A stretch of 64,000 nt of DNA, from assembly GCF_001708305.1 (NCBI RefSeq), contig NZ_CP016953.1, positions 825,501 to 889,500 on the forward strand, read 5' to 3'. This DNA comes from Streptococcus himalayensis. Lineage in GTDB: Bacteria > Bacillota > Bacilli > Lactobacillales > Streptococcaceae. Positions 8,329-17,595 of the stretch are shown here, one piece after another (position 1 is the first letter of the stretch; the number at the start of each line of letters is the position of its first letter). The position numbers were made by a program, and so were the translations under genes. The notes under the pieces were generated by a model, which worked only from the letters and a program-made list of their open reading frames with translations, was not told the origin of the DNA and searched no databases.

Positions 8329-9637
8329 CTAACACCTAGAGAGGACCAAATTGGTCTTCTCTTTTTTGATGTTGATGGCAATCAAAATCCGCTTTTTGAA
8401 GTTTTCAAAGTTCCGAAATCCAAAGGCATTACGCTTGATGACTTTGATGAGATTATTCGTCGCCTCAAGTTTGGCATTTGAGTAAGGCAATTCCATGGCG
8501 TTGAGAATCTTATCCTTGTCCTTCAAAAAGGTATTAAATACGGTCTGGAAAATCGGGTTGACAGTCTGCCGATCGTCTTGGATAAGTCCAAAAAACTGGT
8601 CAGCTTGCTTCTCCTGGAAGTGAAAAAGCAGTAGTTGATAGAGCTCGTAGTGTTCTCTCAGTTCTTGAGAATAGCCGAGCAGTTTAGCGACAATCTCCTG
8701 GTTGGTTAAGTGCATGCGAAAAGTAGGGCGATAGAACCGCTTATCACTGAGTTTACGGCTATCCTGTTGTATCAATTTCCAGTAGCGTTTCAAGGCTCGA
8801 TACTCAAGAGATTTTCTATCGAATTGATTCATGATTTGTATGCGGACACGGTTCATAGCACGGCTGAGATGTTGCACAACGTGGAAACGATCAAGCACGA
8901 TTTTGGCATGTGGGAGTGAAACAGTCTGGGAATAGACTGTTTCAGCCTGAGCTTAGAAATTGGAGGGCGAAGGGTTTAGCCAATTTATAGTAGGGGCTAA
9001 ACATGTCCATAGTGATGAATTTAACGCGGTTTCTGACCTGTCTAGGGTATCGTAGGAAGTGATTTCGGATGACCGCCTGCGTTCTTCCATCAAGGATAGC
9101 GATGATGTTATTTGTGTCAAAATCTTGAGCGATAAAGCTCATTTTCCCTTTCTTGAAGGCATACTCATCCCAGGACATGACTTCTGGAAGCTTAGCCCAC
9201 TCCGTTTCAAATTTAAACTCATTGAGTTTTCGAATAACTGTAGATGTTGAAATGGAAAGTCTGTGTGCGATATGTGTCATTGCTTGCTTTTCGATGAGTA
9301 ATTGTGCGATTTTCTGGTTGACAGCGACAGAGATTTGATGGTTCTTCTTAACAATAGGAGTTTCAGCGACCGCCATTTTCCCACAGTCTTTGCACTTGAA
9401 ACGACGCTTTCGAAGGCGGATAAGTAGCGGGTAGCCAGCAGTTTCTAAGTAGGGGATTTTAGAGGCTTTCTGGAAGTCATACTTAGCCATTTGTCCCTTG
9501 CAGGAAGGGCATTTAGGGGCTGTGTAATCCAAGTGACCGTGGAGTTCTAAGTGTGTTCCCATGTCGCATTCATTAGTGATCGTGATATTTTTGTCTTTCA
9601 TTTTGAGAAAATTTGTGATAAGATTTAGTTGTTCCAT
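8329..9637 (-). pseudogene. Disrupted ISL3-family transposase
   Basis: The N-terminal 231-residue part (9637-8942) carries the CPSCKGQM and CKDCGK zinc-finger segments and the helix-turn-helix. The C-terminal 189-residue part (8898-8329) carries LDRFHVVQHL and the LEATNNLIKVIKRNAFGF end of the catalytic domain. Together they cover nearly all of the intact 418-residue relative at 41713-42969. Between them about 13 bases are replaced by about 60 containing a perfect palindrome, which creates a stop after FALQFLSSG. The strand and internal break make a functional product unlikely. Confidence 0.92.
8917..8944. repeat. Small perfect palindrome inside the transposase pseudogene
   Basis: TGAAACAGTCT (8917-8927), loop GGGAAT, AGACTGTTTCA (8934-8944). 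It lies in the foreign segment 8911-8970 that interrupts the transposase and is flanked by GGGAG and GCCTGAGC. It resembles the TGAGACA/TGTCTCA elements at 6.5 and 54.7 kb, so it may be a small dispersed repeat. Confidence 0.6.
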
Positions 9638-9858
9638 ATGATTCTTTCTAAATGATAGTTTCTTCGCTTTTCATTATAGGTCATATGGGACTTTTTTTTC
9701 TACACTGAAAAAGGTTCCATAATCTCCACAGTGGATTTACCCACTACAGAACTGAAAAAGGCTCTATAATCTCTGCGGCGGGCGTACCCACTACAGATAT
9801 TATAGAGCCAAAAAAGTGAGGCAAAAGACTTGTCAGGGAGATCATTTTATGATAAACT

Positions 9859-9883
9859 TGTTCCTGTAGTTGATACATGAACA
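9859..9883. promoter_or_regulatory. Operator-like palindrome before the Rrf2-type gene
   Basis: TGTTCCTGTA (9859-9868), GTTGA, TACATGAACA (9874-9883): 9 of 10 positions symmetrical. Its CCTGTA/TACA core recurs at 10364-10384 ahead of the next operon, which suggests both are bound by the Rrf2 protein. Confidence 0.55.
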
Positions 9884-9899
9884 GAAAGGAATATCGTAT

Positions 9900-10331
9900 A
9901 TGGATACAAAATTTTCTGTTGCCCTTCACATTCTTACTATGATTAGTGAGAGCAAGGAAGTCCTCAGCTCGCAAGCCTTAGCAGAAAGTGTCGGCACCAA
10001 TGCTAGTTACATTCGTAAGGTGATTGCACTTCTGAAAAATGCAGGACTCATCACTTCGCAACAAGGGCGATCAGGATACCAGTTAAGTAAGTCGCCAAAA
10101 GAGATGACCTTATTGGAAATCTACTTTGCCACGCAGGAAGTAGAACATATCAATCTCTTCCAAATTCACCAAAATGCTAACCAGGCATGTCCAGTTGGTC
10201 AGCACATTGAAAATGCCATGTCCCCTATTTTTTCAAATGTTGAAGAACAACTTGAAAAAGAACTAGGGCAAGAAACCTTGGATAATGTCATTACCAATCT
10301 CTACCAATCAGCCAATCAAAAATGTATCTGA
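9900..10331 (+). CDS. Rrf2-family transcriptional regulator
   Basis: A 143-residue DNA-binding protein starting MDTKFSVALHILTMISESKE. The winged helix occupies about residues 1-75 (SYIRKVIALLKNAGLITSQQGRSGYQL), followed by a dimer helix. Only C98 (in NQACPVGQHI) and C142 near the end are present, not the three-cysteine cluster of iron-sulfur Rrf2 proteins. It may therefore be a redox or electrophile sensor like other Rrf2 subgroups (inference). AAAGGA (9886-9890) sets the start at 9900. The gene is followed by a redox operon preceded by a matching palindrome, so it is probably that operon's repressor. Confidence 0.85.
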   Translation: MDTKFSVALHILTMISESKEVLSSQALAESVGTNASYIRKVIALLKNAGLITSQQGRSGYQLSKSPKEMTLLEIYFATQEVEHINLFQIHQNANQACPVGQHIENAMSPIFSNVEEQLEKELGQETLDNVITNLYQSANQKCI

Positions 10332-10363
10332 CCAAGTGTCAGATTTTCTAAAAACAAAAATTA

Positions 10364-10384
10364 TACCTGTATTAGATACAAGTA
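10364..10384. promoter_or_regulatory. Operator-like palindrome before the redox operon
   Basis: TACCTGTAT (10364-10372), TAG, ATACAAGTA (10376-10384): 8 of 9 positions symmetrical, and sharing CCTGTA/TACA with the site at 9859-9883. It lies 22 bp before the oxidoreductase start, where a bound repressor would block transcription. Confidence 0.55.
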
Positions 10385-10405
10385 GATAAATAGAAGGAAT
10401 AACCC

Positions 10406-11407
10406 ATGAAAGCAGCACAACACACATCTTATAACAAAAACAATATCGTACTTAACCTAACAGACATTGCTAAACCACAAATTAAACCCAATCAAGTCCT
10501 TGTCAAAGTGACAGCAGCAGGTGTCAATCCTCTAGACAACATGATTTCTCGTGGAGATGTCAAGATGATTGTCCCTTACAAATTGCCACAAACAGCGGGT
10601 AATGAAGTCGTTGGTCTGGTTGCAGAAGTTGGATCAAGTGTCACCAAGTTTGAGGTTGGTGACCGTGTCTTTGGTCGTCTTCCTCTCGACAATATCGGTG
10701 CCTTTGCTGAGTATGTAGCGGTTGAGGCTACAGCCCTTGCCAAAGTTCCTGCCTATCTGACAGATGTGGAAGCAGCAGCTGTTCCTCTGACTGCCCTAAC
10801 TATTATGCAAGCTCTTAACCTCATGGGTGCAGAAGCGGGCAAGACCATTTTCATCTCAGGTGGTACAGGTGGTGTCGGCGGTATGGCTATTCCGATTGCC
10901 AAAGCTAAAGGTTTGACCGTTATTACCAATGGAGATGGAGCAAGCGGTGAGCGTGTCTTGGCTTTAGGTGCAGATCGCTTTATTGACTTTAAAACAGAAG
11001 ATTACACTAAAACAGTTAAAAATGTTGACTATGTCTTGGACACGCTTGGCGGTGCAGAAACTGAGAAACAGATGTCTATCATGAAAAAAGGTGGTCACCT
11101 GGTTTCCCTCCGTGCCATGCCAAACGGTGAATTTGCCAAACGCATGAACCTGCCAAAATGGAAACAACTCCTCTTTGGTCAAGTTGGTCGCAAGTTTGAC
11201 AAGATGGCGGCAAGCTACGGCGTGCACTACCATTTCATCTTCGTAGAAAGCAATGGTCAACAGCTACAAGAAGTAGCAGACATTTTCAGCAAACTAGAAA
11301 TCAAACCGTCTATCGATACCGTTTATCCATTTGAAGAAGTCAACGCAGCCTTGGACAAGGTCGCAAACGGTCGCTCACGTGGAAAAACTGTCCTCAGTTT
11401 TAAATAG
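10406..11407 (+). CDS. MDR-family NAD(P)H-dependent oxidoreductase (quinone oxidoreductase-like)
   Basis: A 333-residue medium-chain dehydrogenase/reductase. The GroES-like N-terminal domain contains AAGVNPLDNMISRGD and AGNEVVGLVAEVGSSV. The Rossmann part has the nucleotide-binding FISGGTGGVGGMAIPIAKA at about 148-166. The zinc ligands of alcohol dehydrogenases are absent, so a zinc-independent reductase acting on quinones or enones is likely. It is the first gene of a four-gene operon (12 bp to the next) behind a probable Rrf2 operator. The substrate is unknown. Confidence 0.85.
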   Translation: MKAAQHTSYNKNNIVLNLTDIAKPQIKPNQVLVKVTAAGVNPLDNMISRGDVKMIVPYKLPQTAGNEVVGLVAEVGSSVTKFEVGDRVFGRLPLDNIGAFAEYVAVEATALAKVPAYLTDVEAAAVPLTALTIMQALNLMGAEAGKTIFISGGTGGVGGMAIPIAKAKGLTVITNGDGASGERVLALGADRFIDFKTEDYTKTVKNVDYVLDTLGGAETEKQMSIMKKGGHLVSLRAMPNGEFAKRMNLPKWKQLLFGQVGRKFDKMAASYGVHYHFIFVESNGQQLQEVADIFSKLEIKPSIDTVYPFEEVNAALDKVANGRSRGKTVLSFK

Positions 11408-11418
11408 TAGGAGTACTT

Positions 11419-12264
11419 ATGTCTTATATCACAACTAAAAATCAATACATTACTGTCGCTGGCAATCAGATTGCCTACCGTGAACTAGGCAAGGGCAAGT
11501 CTAAACTGCCCTTGGTCATGTTGGTCCATTTGGCCGCAACCTTGGATAACTGGGATCCAAAATTGCTAGACTTACTAGCTGAAAAAGAGCATGTCATTGT
11601 CCTTGATTTGCCTGGCGTCGGAGCCAGTCAAGGCAAGGTAGCTCCTACGATTCCAGGAATGGCAGAGCAGGCTCATGCTATTATCAAGGCTTTGGGGTAT
11701 ACGAAAATTAACCTGCTCGGTCTTTCTATGGGTGGTTTTATTGCCCAAGAAATCGTTCGTCTCGATAGCCAAATGGTTAACCGCTTGATTCTCGCAGGAA
11801 CAGGACCTCGTGGTGGTGTTGAAGTGGATAAGGTGACAGGAAAAACCTTCCGCTATATGCTGAAGGCGGGGCTTGAGCGTGTGGATCCAAAACGCTACAT
11901 TTTCTACAACCACGATAAAGCAGGACTCCTGGAAGCTGAAAAAGTTTTGGGTCGTATGGGAGAAAGAAAAGCCGAGTATGCAGACAAGGATATGAATGTC
12001 CCAGGATTTTTGATCCAGCTGAAGGCTATCAAACGTTGGGGGAGAGATCCTCAAGAAGATATGGCCTTTATCACGCAACCAACGCTGATCGCCAACGGTG
12101 ACAAGGATATGCAAGTTCCGACAGAGAACTCTTATATCATGCATGAGAAAATTAAAAACAGCCAACTGATCATCTATCCAAATGCGGGCCACGGATCTAT
12201 CTTCCAAAATGCAGAGGCCTTTTCAACAGCCTTGATAGCCTTTTTGGAGGAAAGCAATGTCTAA
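11419..12264 (+). CDS. Alpha/beta-fold hydrolase
   Basis: A 281-residue hydrolase. The nucleophile elbow GLSMGG puts the serine at residue 103; the acid is probably in IANGDKDMQVP and the catalytic His in PNAGHGSIF near the C-terminus. The oxyanion region is around MLVHLAATLDNWD, with L instead of the common G in HG. No signal peptide is seen, so it is cytoplasmic. AGGAG precedes the start and the gene overlaps the next by 8 bp, so it is translationally coupled. The substrate (an ester, lactone or peroxy acid) cannot be told from sequence. Confidence 0.85.
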   Translation: MSYITTKNQYITVAGNQIAYRELGKGKSKLPLVMLVHLAATLDNWDPKLLDLLAEKEHVIVLDLPGVGASQGKVAPTIPGMAEQAHAIIKALGYTKINLLGLSMGGFIAQEIVRLDSQMVNRLILAGTGPRGGVEVDKVTGKTFRYMLKAGLERVDPKRYIFYNHDKAGLLEAEKVLGRMGERKAEYADKDMNVPGFLIQLKAIKRWGRDPQEDMAFITQPTLIANGDKDMQVPTENSYIMHEKIKNSQLIIYPNAGHGSIFQNAEAFSTALIAFLEESNV

Positions 12265-13129
12265 AACCATTTTAATCACAGGTTCTACGGATGGAATTGG
12301 AAAACATTTGGCTCTGAAATTAGCCAGTGAAGGACACGAAGTCATCCTGCACGGGCGAAATAGTGAAAAGCTACGTGTAGCCCTCAGTGATATTCAACTA
12401 AAAACAGGGAATAAAAACATTTACGGCTATCTAGCTGACTTTTCAAAGCTAGCAGATGTTTATCGTTTTAGTGAGGAGATTCGCAGAGATTTTGACAAGA
12501 TTGATGTCTTGTTCAACAATGCGGGAGCCTACTTTGGTGACGCCCGTGTGGCAACGGCAGAAAATATCGAGATGACCTTTATGCTGTCTGTCCAAGCTCC
12601 CTATATCTTGACGACAGAGTTGCTGCCTTTGTTGGAACAAGCAGAGGCAGGTAGGGTCGTCCATACCTCTTCCTTTATGCACCATTTTGCCCAAAGCAAG
12701 GGCTTGGATTTTGGCTTAGAGAAGAGTTACTCCGCAGCCATGGCCTATAACAATGCCAAACTCTATACCATTTGGTTGGCGATTGCTCAGGCAGAAACCC
12801 TAGAAAAGCAAGGGTCATCGGTTACGGTCAATGCCTATCATCCAGGCCTGATTGCGACCAATTTGGGAAATGACGGAGTCAAACGAAACCTTAAAAGTCG
12901 TATCCTGACTAGTTTGATGAAACCATTTTCTAAGGACTTAGACCAAGGGATTGAAACAGGTTACTACCTCACCCTCTCTCCTGAAGTTGCTACCGTATCA
13001 GGACGTTACTTTTCAGAAAAGAAGGTAGCCAAGGTTAGTCTGAAAGGTTATGATAAGGCAAAAAGTCAAGCCTTATTAGCCTACTGTGACCAGAAAATTG
13101 CGGCCTTTAAGGAGGCAAATCATGGATAA
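12257..13129 (+). CDS. Short-chain dehydrogenase/reductase
   Basis: A 290-residue Rossmann enzyme. TGSTDGIGK (residues 7-15) is the cofactor loop, NNAG follows at the end of beta-4, and YNNAK gives the catalytic Tyr-Lys pair with an upstream SSF serine. It resembles retinol-dehydrogenase-like classical SDRs, extended by about 40 residues at the C-terminus. It overlaps the preceding hydrolase and the following flavin oxidoreductase by 8 bp each, a tightly coupled operon. The substrate is unknown; a carbonyl compound is likely. Confidence 0.87.
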   Translation: MSKTILITGSTDGIGKHLALKLASEGHEVILHGRNSEKLRVALSDIQLKTGNKNIYGYLADFSKLADVYRFSEEIRRDFDKIDVLFNNAGAYFGDARVATAENIEMTFMLSVQAPYILTTELLPLLEQAEAGRVVHTSSFMHHFAQSKGLDFGLEKSYSAAMAYNNAKLYTIWLAIAQAETLEKQGSSVTVNAYHPGLIATNLGNDGVKRNLKSRILTSLMKPFSKDLDQGIETGYYLTLSPEVATVSGRYFSEKKVAKVSLKGYDKAKSQALLAYCDQKIAAFKEANHG

Positions 13130-14333
13130 ACTCTTGTTGGAACCTCTCCAACTTCCAAATGGTCAGGTCTTAGAGAGCCGCTTTTTCAAATCAGCTATGA
13201 GTGAAACCATGGCTGACAAGCAACAAGCTCCCTCGGATGACTTGATTGCTCTATATGATTACTGGGCCAAGCAGGGTATGGGCGTCCTAGTGACAGGTAA
13301 TGTCATGGTGGATGGTCGCTATCTGGGAGAACCGGGCAATGTGGTCCTTGATTCAGACGCTCATTTGAATCAATTTCGAAAATGGGCAGCCGTTGGACAA
13401 AAAACCGGTGTCCCTATCTGGCTCCAACTCAATCACCCTGGCAAACAGATGTATCGCTCCATCAATCAAGAACCTATTGCACCGAGTGCTATTCCGATTT
13501 CAGGCGGTTCAGCATCTGCCTTTCGTCCGCCCAGAGAGATGACCGTTTTTGAGATTAAGGAAGCCAGGGATAAATTTATTGCGGCTGGAGTTCGTGCAAA
13601 AGCTGCTGGATTTACAGGGGTGCAGTTGCACGCTGCTCATGGCTACTTGATTAATCAATTCCTCTCGCCAGCTGATAATCAGCGGACAGACCTTTATGGA
13701 GGAAGTCTGGACAATCGCATGAGGTTTCTCCTTGAAATTTACCAAGGGCTTCGTGAAAAAGTGGGACCTGATTTTACCATTGCACTGAAACTGAATGCAT
13801 CCGACTTTAAAGAAGAAGGCTTTGGTTTTGAGGATTGTAAATACGTGGTAAAACGTATGTCTGAGCTAGGTATTGACCTGATTGAAATTTCAGGTGGCAA
13901 CTATGAAACTCCGGTCTTTGGTGGTGAATATGAGAGTGGTGCTGGCTTTGTCACCTATGCGGTAGCCTTAGCAGACCTCACTTCTGTCCCCATTGTGTCA
14001 ACAGGCGGTTTTCGTAAAATTGCTCAAATGGAAGAAGCGATTGAAGAAGGGGTGTCGATGATTGGCCTTGCCAGACCCTTTGTTTTACGACCAAATCTTG
14101 TTAATGACTACCAAGAAGACAGTGATTTTCAGCTGTCAACACCACGTTTGACAACAGGCCTGCCAAAACTGGATAAGGCACTTGGCCCCATTATTGGTGT
14201 TAGTTATTACGAAGCACAGATGAAGCGGTTAGCCAAGGGAAGAAGTGCTAAAATCAGTCACAATGCCTGGCCTTATCTTCTTCAGACAGTCAGAGCCCAT
14301 GGCCTGTCTGCACTGAAACCGAGACGAAAATAG
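13122..14333 (+). CDS. Old-Yellow-Enzyme-like NADH:flavin oxidoreductase
   Basis: A 403-residue FMN-dependent TIM-barrel enzyme. Visible are the N-terminal PLQLPNGQVLESRFFKSAMS, WLQLNHPGKQ, the substrate-binding GVQLHAAHGYLINQFLSP and the downstream RTDLYGGSLDNRMRF signature, and a phosphate-binding STGGF segment. It lacks the C-terminal iron-sulfur and FAD domains of dienoyl-CoA reductases, so it is a single-domain ene-reductase. The start at 13122 overlaps the SDR end and uses AAGGAGG. With the MDR and SDR genes it suggests a module detoxifying reactive carbonyls or enones, consistent with Rrf2 control (inference). Confidence 0.88.
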   Translation: MDKLLLEPLQLPNGQVLESRFFKSAMSETMADKQQAPSDDLIALYDYWAKQGMGVLVTGNVMVDGRYLGEPGNVVLDSDAHLNQFRKWAAVGQKTGVPIWLQLNHPGKQMYRSINQEPIAPSAIPISGGSASAFRPPREMTVFEIKEARDKFIAAGVRAKAAGFTGVQLHAAHGYLINQFLSPADNQRTDLYGGSLDNRMRFLLEIYQGLREKVGPDFTIALKLNASDFKEEGFGFEDCKYVVKRMSELGIDLIEISGGNYETPVFGGEYESGAGFVTYAVALADLTSVPIVSTGGFRKIAQMEEAIEEGVSMIGLARPFVLRPNLVNDYQEDSDFQLSTPRLTTGLPKLDKALGPIIGVSYYEAQMKRLAKGRSAKISHNAWPYLLQTVRAHGLSALKPRRK

Positions 14334-14345
14334 CATAGACTAGTT

Positions 14346-14377
14346 AAGATTTGAGAGTCAATCTCAGATCTTTTTTC
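14346..14377 (+). terminator. Terminator of the redox operon
   Basis: AAGAT-TTGAGA pairs with TCTCA-GATCTT (14347-14372) around GTCAA, followed by TTTTTT. Confidence 0.75.
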
Positions 14378-14391
14378 TGTGCATTAGGATA

Positions 14392-14420
14392 CGAAAAGAC
14401 CAAGTCAGTTTTTGACTCGG
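14392..14420 (-). terminator. Terminator of the alpha-galactosidase gene
   Basis: Read on the minus strand, CCGAGTCA (14420-14413) and TGACTTGG (14407-14400) form a stem around AAAAC, followed by TCTTTTC. Confidence 0.65.
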
Positions 14421-14480
14421 TTGAATAGATAATGGTTAGGATTAAAGAACATTTTTTCCAACAATCAGTAATAATACAAA

Positions 14481-16670
14481 CTATTCTACTCGGGATAACT
14501 CCAAGGTATAGGACTGAAAATCACTAGCTGCAAATGGAATATGAAGTCCAGAATGAACTAACTCAGCTCCTGAAAACTCTCTTCCAAATTGGTCAACATA
14601 GTTTGCATTTTGGTCAAGATATGGAATCTTGAAAATAGCATGATGTTGGGAAACCTTGTAGACATTGTTGAAGGCTGTGAATTTATAATGAGATTTATCT
14701 TGGCTTTCAAAAAGCCAAGCTGTTTGATGACTGGTAAAAGGGGATTTTAGGCGGTAGAAATTACCGTATTTGATAAGGTGACGGGATTGCTTGAATTCGC
14801 TGATATGCTCTATTACTTGTTTCTCTTCTTCCTCAGAAAACTCAAGAAGATTTAGTTCATAGCCCATATTGGTTGCGGACGCTAAATTCTGGCGAGTTTG
14901 AAGTGGAGTATGCCGCTGGGTTTGATGATTGGGAGTAACAGATACATGTCCTGTAATTTGATAAGGATGGAAGAGATAGCTTGCTCCGTCTTGAATTGCT
15001 TGGCGGTCCAATCCATCTGTATTATCACTTGCCCAAGTCTGAGGGAAATAGTAGAGCATCCCGTAATCAAGTCGACCACCACCACTAGAACAGTTTTCAA
15101 TCAACAAGTCAGGAAAGCGTTTGGTAATACTGTCAATAATGCGATAGAGTCCTAGCATGTAGCGATGGGCAAATTCCTTTGCACTGCCAAAAACAGTTAT
15201 TTGACTTTCGTGTTCTACCAAATGTCTATTCATATCCCACTTGATATAATCAACTTGATAGGTTGAAATAAATTGCGATAAGCTTTCAATCAGCCAATCC
15301 TGAACCTCTTTTTGGCTCACATCTAAACAATACTGATGACGACTATAGAGAGGAGCATGATTTTTTGAGCGGACAATCCAGTGAGGCTTTTCTTGGGCTA
15401 GTATACTTTTTTGAGAAATCATTTCTGGTTCAAACCAGATACCGAATTGCAAGCCTTGTTTATGACAAGCTTGAATGAGAGGGTGTAGGTCATCTGGAAA
15501 TTTTTCCTTGTCAACCGCCCAATCACCGAGAGAAGAACGACTATTCTCTCTTCCAAGGAACCAACCGTCATCCAAAACTACAGCCTCGAACCCAAGTTGA
15601 GCAGCTTTGGAGATGAGTGATGACATCTTTTCCTGATTGACATCGAAGTAAGTCATTTCCCAGCTATTGACTAAAATTGGAGCAAAGCGATTGGTAAATT
15701 GAGGTGGGACAAGATGGTCTCTTGTAAAGTGATGAAATTCTTGCGACATGCCATTGAATCCAGCTTGGCTATAAGCGAGGACGGCTTGAGGTGTTTGAAA
15801 ACTATCATTTGGCTCGAGTTTCCAAGAGAAACTGTCTGGATTTAGACCGATTTGCAGGCGAACAAAGTCATATTGATTTCGCTCCACAGATTCAGCATGC
15901 TCGCCACTATATATCAAGGTCATAGCTTTTACTTCCCCTGAGAAGTCGTCTGTGTTGTCGTTTGAAATTGCAAGAAAAGGTGGGTACTGAGGACCACTAG
16001 CCCCTCTGCGTGTAGACTGAATGTTCCGTCCTGGCTGAATTACTTTTTTTTGCAATTGAAATTCAGCCTGATGTGAGCCAGAAAAACTTGTTAGCACTTG
16101 ATTATCGAAGGGAATATCAAAAGAAGCACTCATCAACTTATTGATTATCACAGAATGTTTTCCGTGGTTAATTAGTTTGTAGGAACGAAGGATAATATCA
16201 TGGTGTTGAAAAATGGTGTAATAGTGTTCCAATGTCAGTTGGACTTGTTCATCTACAAAAGTCACTTTCAAAGTTTGAGCAGGACTGTCCTGATTATTTC
16301 TAGCGTGTGGCAAACCATCTAGCTCAGGCGTTCCCTCCATAATCTGATAAGATTGGAAATGAAAATGGACAATTTGAGAAAGATTAGCTAAAGTAACCTC
16401 AAGACTAGGTTCCATATAATCTCCCTGATACGGTAAGGAAAATTCATGAGGATAGTATTCGAGTGATTCGGTTGGATTATCAAAATCACTAAAGACAGCA
16501 AATGTCTTTTTTTGATTCGGTGCCTGATTCCAAGCTTTAAAGTTGGAAATAGGTGGGCCCCAATAACGATGAAGTAAATGACGATTCTGATAGAGTTCGA
16601 TAATATAGGTCATTCGACTGTTTTGAATGTAGAAATAATTTGTTTCTGAATCAAATTGAATGTGGGTCAT
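14481..16670 (-). CDS. aga: GH36 alpha-galactosidase
   Basis: A 729-residue cytoplasmic glycosidase (no signal peptide) removing alpha-1,6-galactose from raffinose-family sugars and melibiose. The catalytic (beta/alpha)8 domain is in the middle: VLDDGWFLGR, the nucleophile motif YIKWDMNRHL, ENCSSGGGRLDYGM, and WASDNTDGLDR with the acid/base Asp. Length fits bacterial GH36 enzymes. The start at 16670 is taken because GAAAGGAAT lies 8-10 bp upstream; the frame stays open further into the regulator gene but lacks a ribosome site. It overlaps the end of the AraC-type gene by 20 bp, so the two are coupled. No alpha-galactoside ABC transporter is seen in this window. Confidence 0.93.
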   Translation of the reverse strand: MTHIQFDSETNYFYIQNSRMTYIIELYQNRHLLHRYWGPPISNFKAWNQAPNQKKTFAVFSDFDNPTESLEYYPHEFSLPYQGDYMEPSLEVTLANLSQIVHFHFQSYQIMEGTPELDGLPHARNNQDSPAQTLKVTFVDEQVQLTLEHYYTIFQHHDIILRSYKLINHGKHSVIINKLMSASFDIPFDNQVLTSFSGSHQAEFQLQKKVIQPGRNIQSTRRGASGPQYPPFLAISNDNTDDFSGEVKAMTLIYSGEHAESVERNQYDFVRLQIGLNPDSFSWKLEPNDSFQTPQAVLAYSQAGFNGMSQEFHHFTRDHLVPPQFTNRFAPILVNSWEMTYFDVNQEKMSSLISKAAQLGFEAVVLDDGWFLGRENSRSSLGDWAVDKEKFPDDLHPLIQACHKQGLQFGIWFEPEMISQKSILAQEKPHWIVRSKNHAPLYSRHQYCLDVSQKEVQDWLIESLSQFISTYQVDYIKWDMNRHLVEHESQITVFGSAKEFAHRYMLGLYRIIDSITKRFPDLLIENCSSGGGRLDYGMLYYFPQTWASDNTDGLDRQAIQDGASYLFHPYQITGHVSVTPNHQTQRHTPLQTRQNLASATNMGYELNLLEFSEEEEKQVIEHISEFKQSRHLIKYGNFYRLKSPFTSHQTAWLFESQDKSHYKFTAFNNVYKVSQHHAIFKIPYLDQNANYVDQFGREFSGAELVHSGLHIPFAASDFQSYTLELSRVE

Positions 16671-17496
16671 GCTGAAATTCCTTTCGATAATGGAGTGGAG
16701 ATAATCCCGTTTCTTTTTTGAAAAATTTTGAGAAAGTGAGGCTATCTGAAAATCCGACCGATTGAGAAACATAGGAAACAGAATCACGAGTTTCAAGAAG
16801 CAGTTCCTTAGCTTTTCGGATTCGTAAACTAGTCAGATAATTTTTGGGTGTCGTATTGGTTTCTTTTTTAAAAATAGTGGCGAGATAGTTGGGATGGACA
16901 CCGACAAACTCTGCAACATCAGTCATTTGGATAGGGTCATGGTAGTGTAAATCCATAAAATGCCTAGCCAGTGTGGATAGTTGCTGATTAGTGGACTGGT
17001 TCAAAATCCCGATTTCTTCTGTTAGGTCACCTAACAGACTATACATCAGTCCGTTAATTTTTAGGAATGAACTAAAGGTATCACCTGAACTCTCAAGAAT
17101 GGTTGCAATAATCTTTTCATATTGTTTGGCATTCTGACAATCATATACAAATTGGTGTCTTTCTGCAGCTTGATAAATAAAGTTTGACTTTATTCCTAAA
17201 AAACCAATCCAAGAATATCTCCAAGGTTCATCAGCATCAGCTGTGTACTTAAACCAATAACCTGATGGAATAATAAATAACTGATTAGCCTTTATATCGT
17301 ATACCTTGTCTTCAATTTCAAAGGTTCCTTTTCCTTGACTGACAAAGGTAATAAGATGATAGTCCCGACTTTTTAAACTATAAGAATAATTAGGTAAGCA
17401 TTGCTCGATCCCACCACTGTAGAGAATTAAGTCTGAGATATGTTTATTGCTAAAATCTGTAAATCGATCGGTGTATTGTTTGAGAAAGTGTTCCAT
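16651..17496 (-). CDS. AraC-family activator, MsmR-like
   Basis: A 281-residue regulator. The N-terminal cupin-like sugar-sensing domain (about 1-150) includes YHLITFVSQGKGTFEI and IPSGYWFKYTAD. The C-terminal double helix-turn-helix (about 180-275) includes VHPNYLATIFKKETNTTPKNYL and SLTFSKFFKKETGLSPLHYR. It resembles MsmR, the melibiose/raffinose activator of S. mutans, and lies directly upstream of alpha-galactosidase and divergent from the GH32/PTS pair, so it may control both. The start MEHFLKQYTDRF at 17496 has no ribosome site. A TATACT at 17508-17503 places +1 on the ATG, suggesting a leaderless message; an in-frame TTG at 17517 is the alternative. Confidence 0.85.
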   Translation of the reverse strand: MEHFLKQYTDRFTDFSNKHISDLILYSGGIEQCLPNYSYSLKSRDYHLITFVSQGKGTFEIEDKVYDIKANQLFIIPSGYWFKYTADADEPWRYSWIGFLGIKSNFIYQAAERHQFVYDCQNAKQYEKIIATILESSGDTFSSFLKINGLMYSLLGDLTEEIGILNQSTNQQLSTLARHFMDLHYHDPIQMTDVAEFVGVHPNYLATIFKKETNTTPKNYLTSLRIRKAKELLLETRDSVSYVSQSVGFSDSLTFSKFFKKETGLSPLHYRKEFQHDPHSI

Positions 17497-17595
17497 ATTT
17501 ACAGTATATCGAAACAAGAAATAAAAAACCAGACGATATTAGATTTTTCCATAAATTGATTTAGATTTTCTATATGAATGCTAAAACTAATCCGC

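Larger units (their letters stand above)
8296..9809 (-). mobile_element. Degenerate ISL3-family insertion sequence
   Basis: The boundaries are set by comparison with the intact copy at 41588-43002. One end begins GACTCTTTGTCAAGTGTAG at 8296 and the other ends TATTATAGAGCC at 9809, matching the intact copy's GGCTCTTTGTCAACTG and GGCTCTATAATATCTG ends. The element is about 100 bp longer than the intact copy. It carries a roughly 60-bp palindromic insertion in the transposase, and its 9809 end looks partly duplicated, with two similar segments (about 9707-9750 and 9751-9809) each holding a CCCACTACAGA motif. No clean target-site duplication is seen. It is probably immobile without a helper. Confidence 0.85.
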
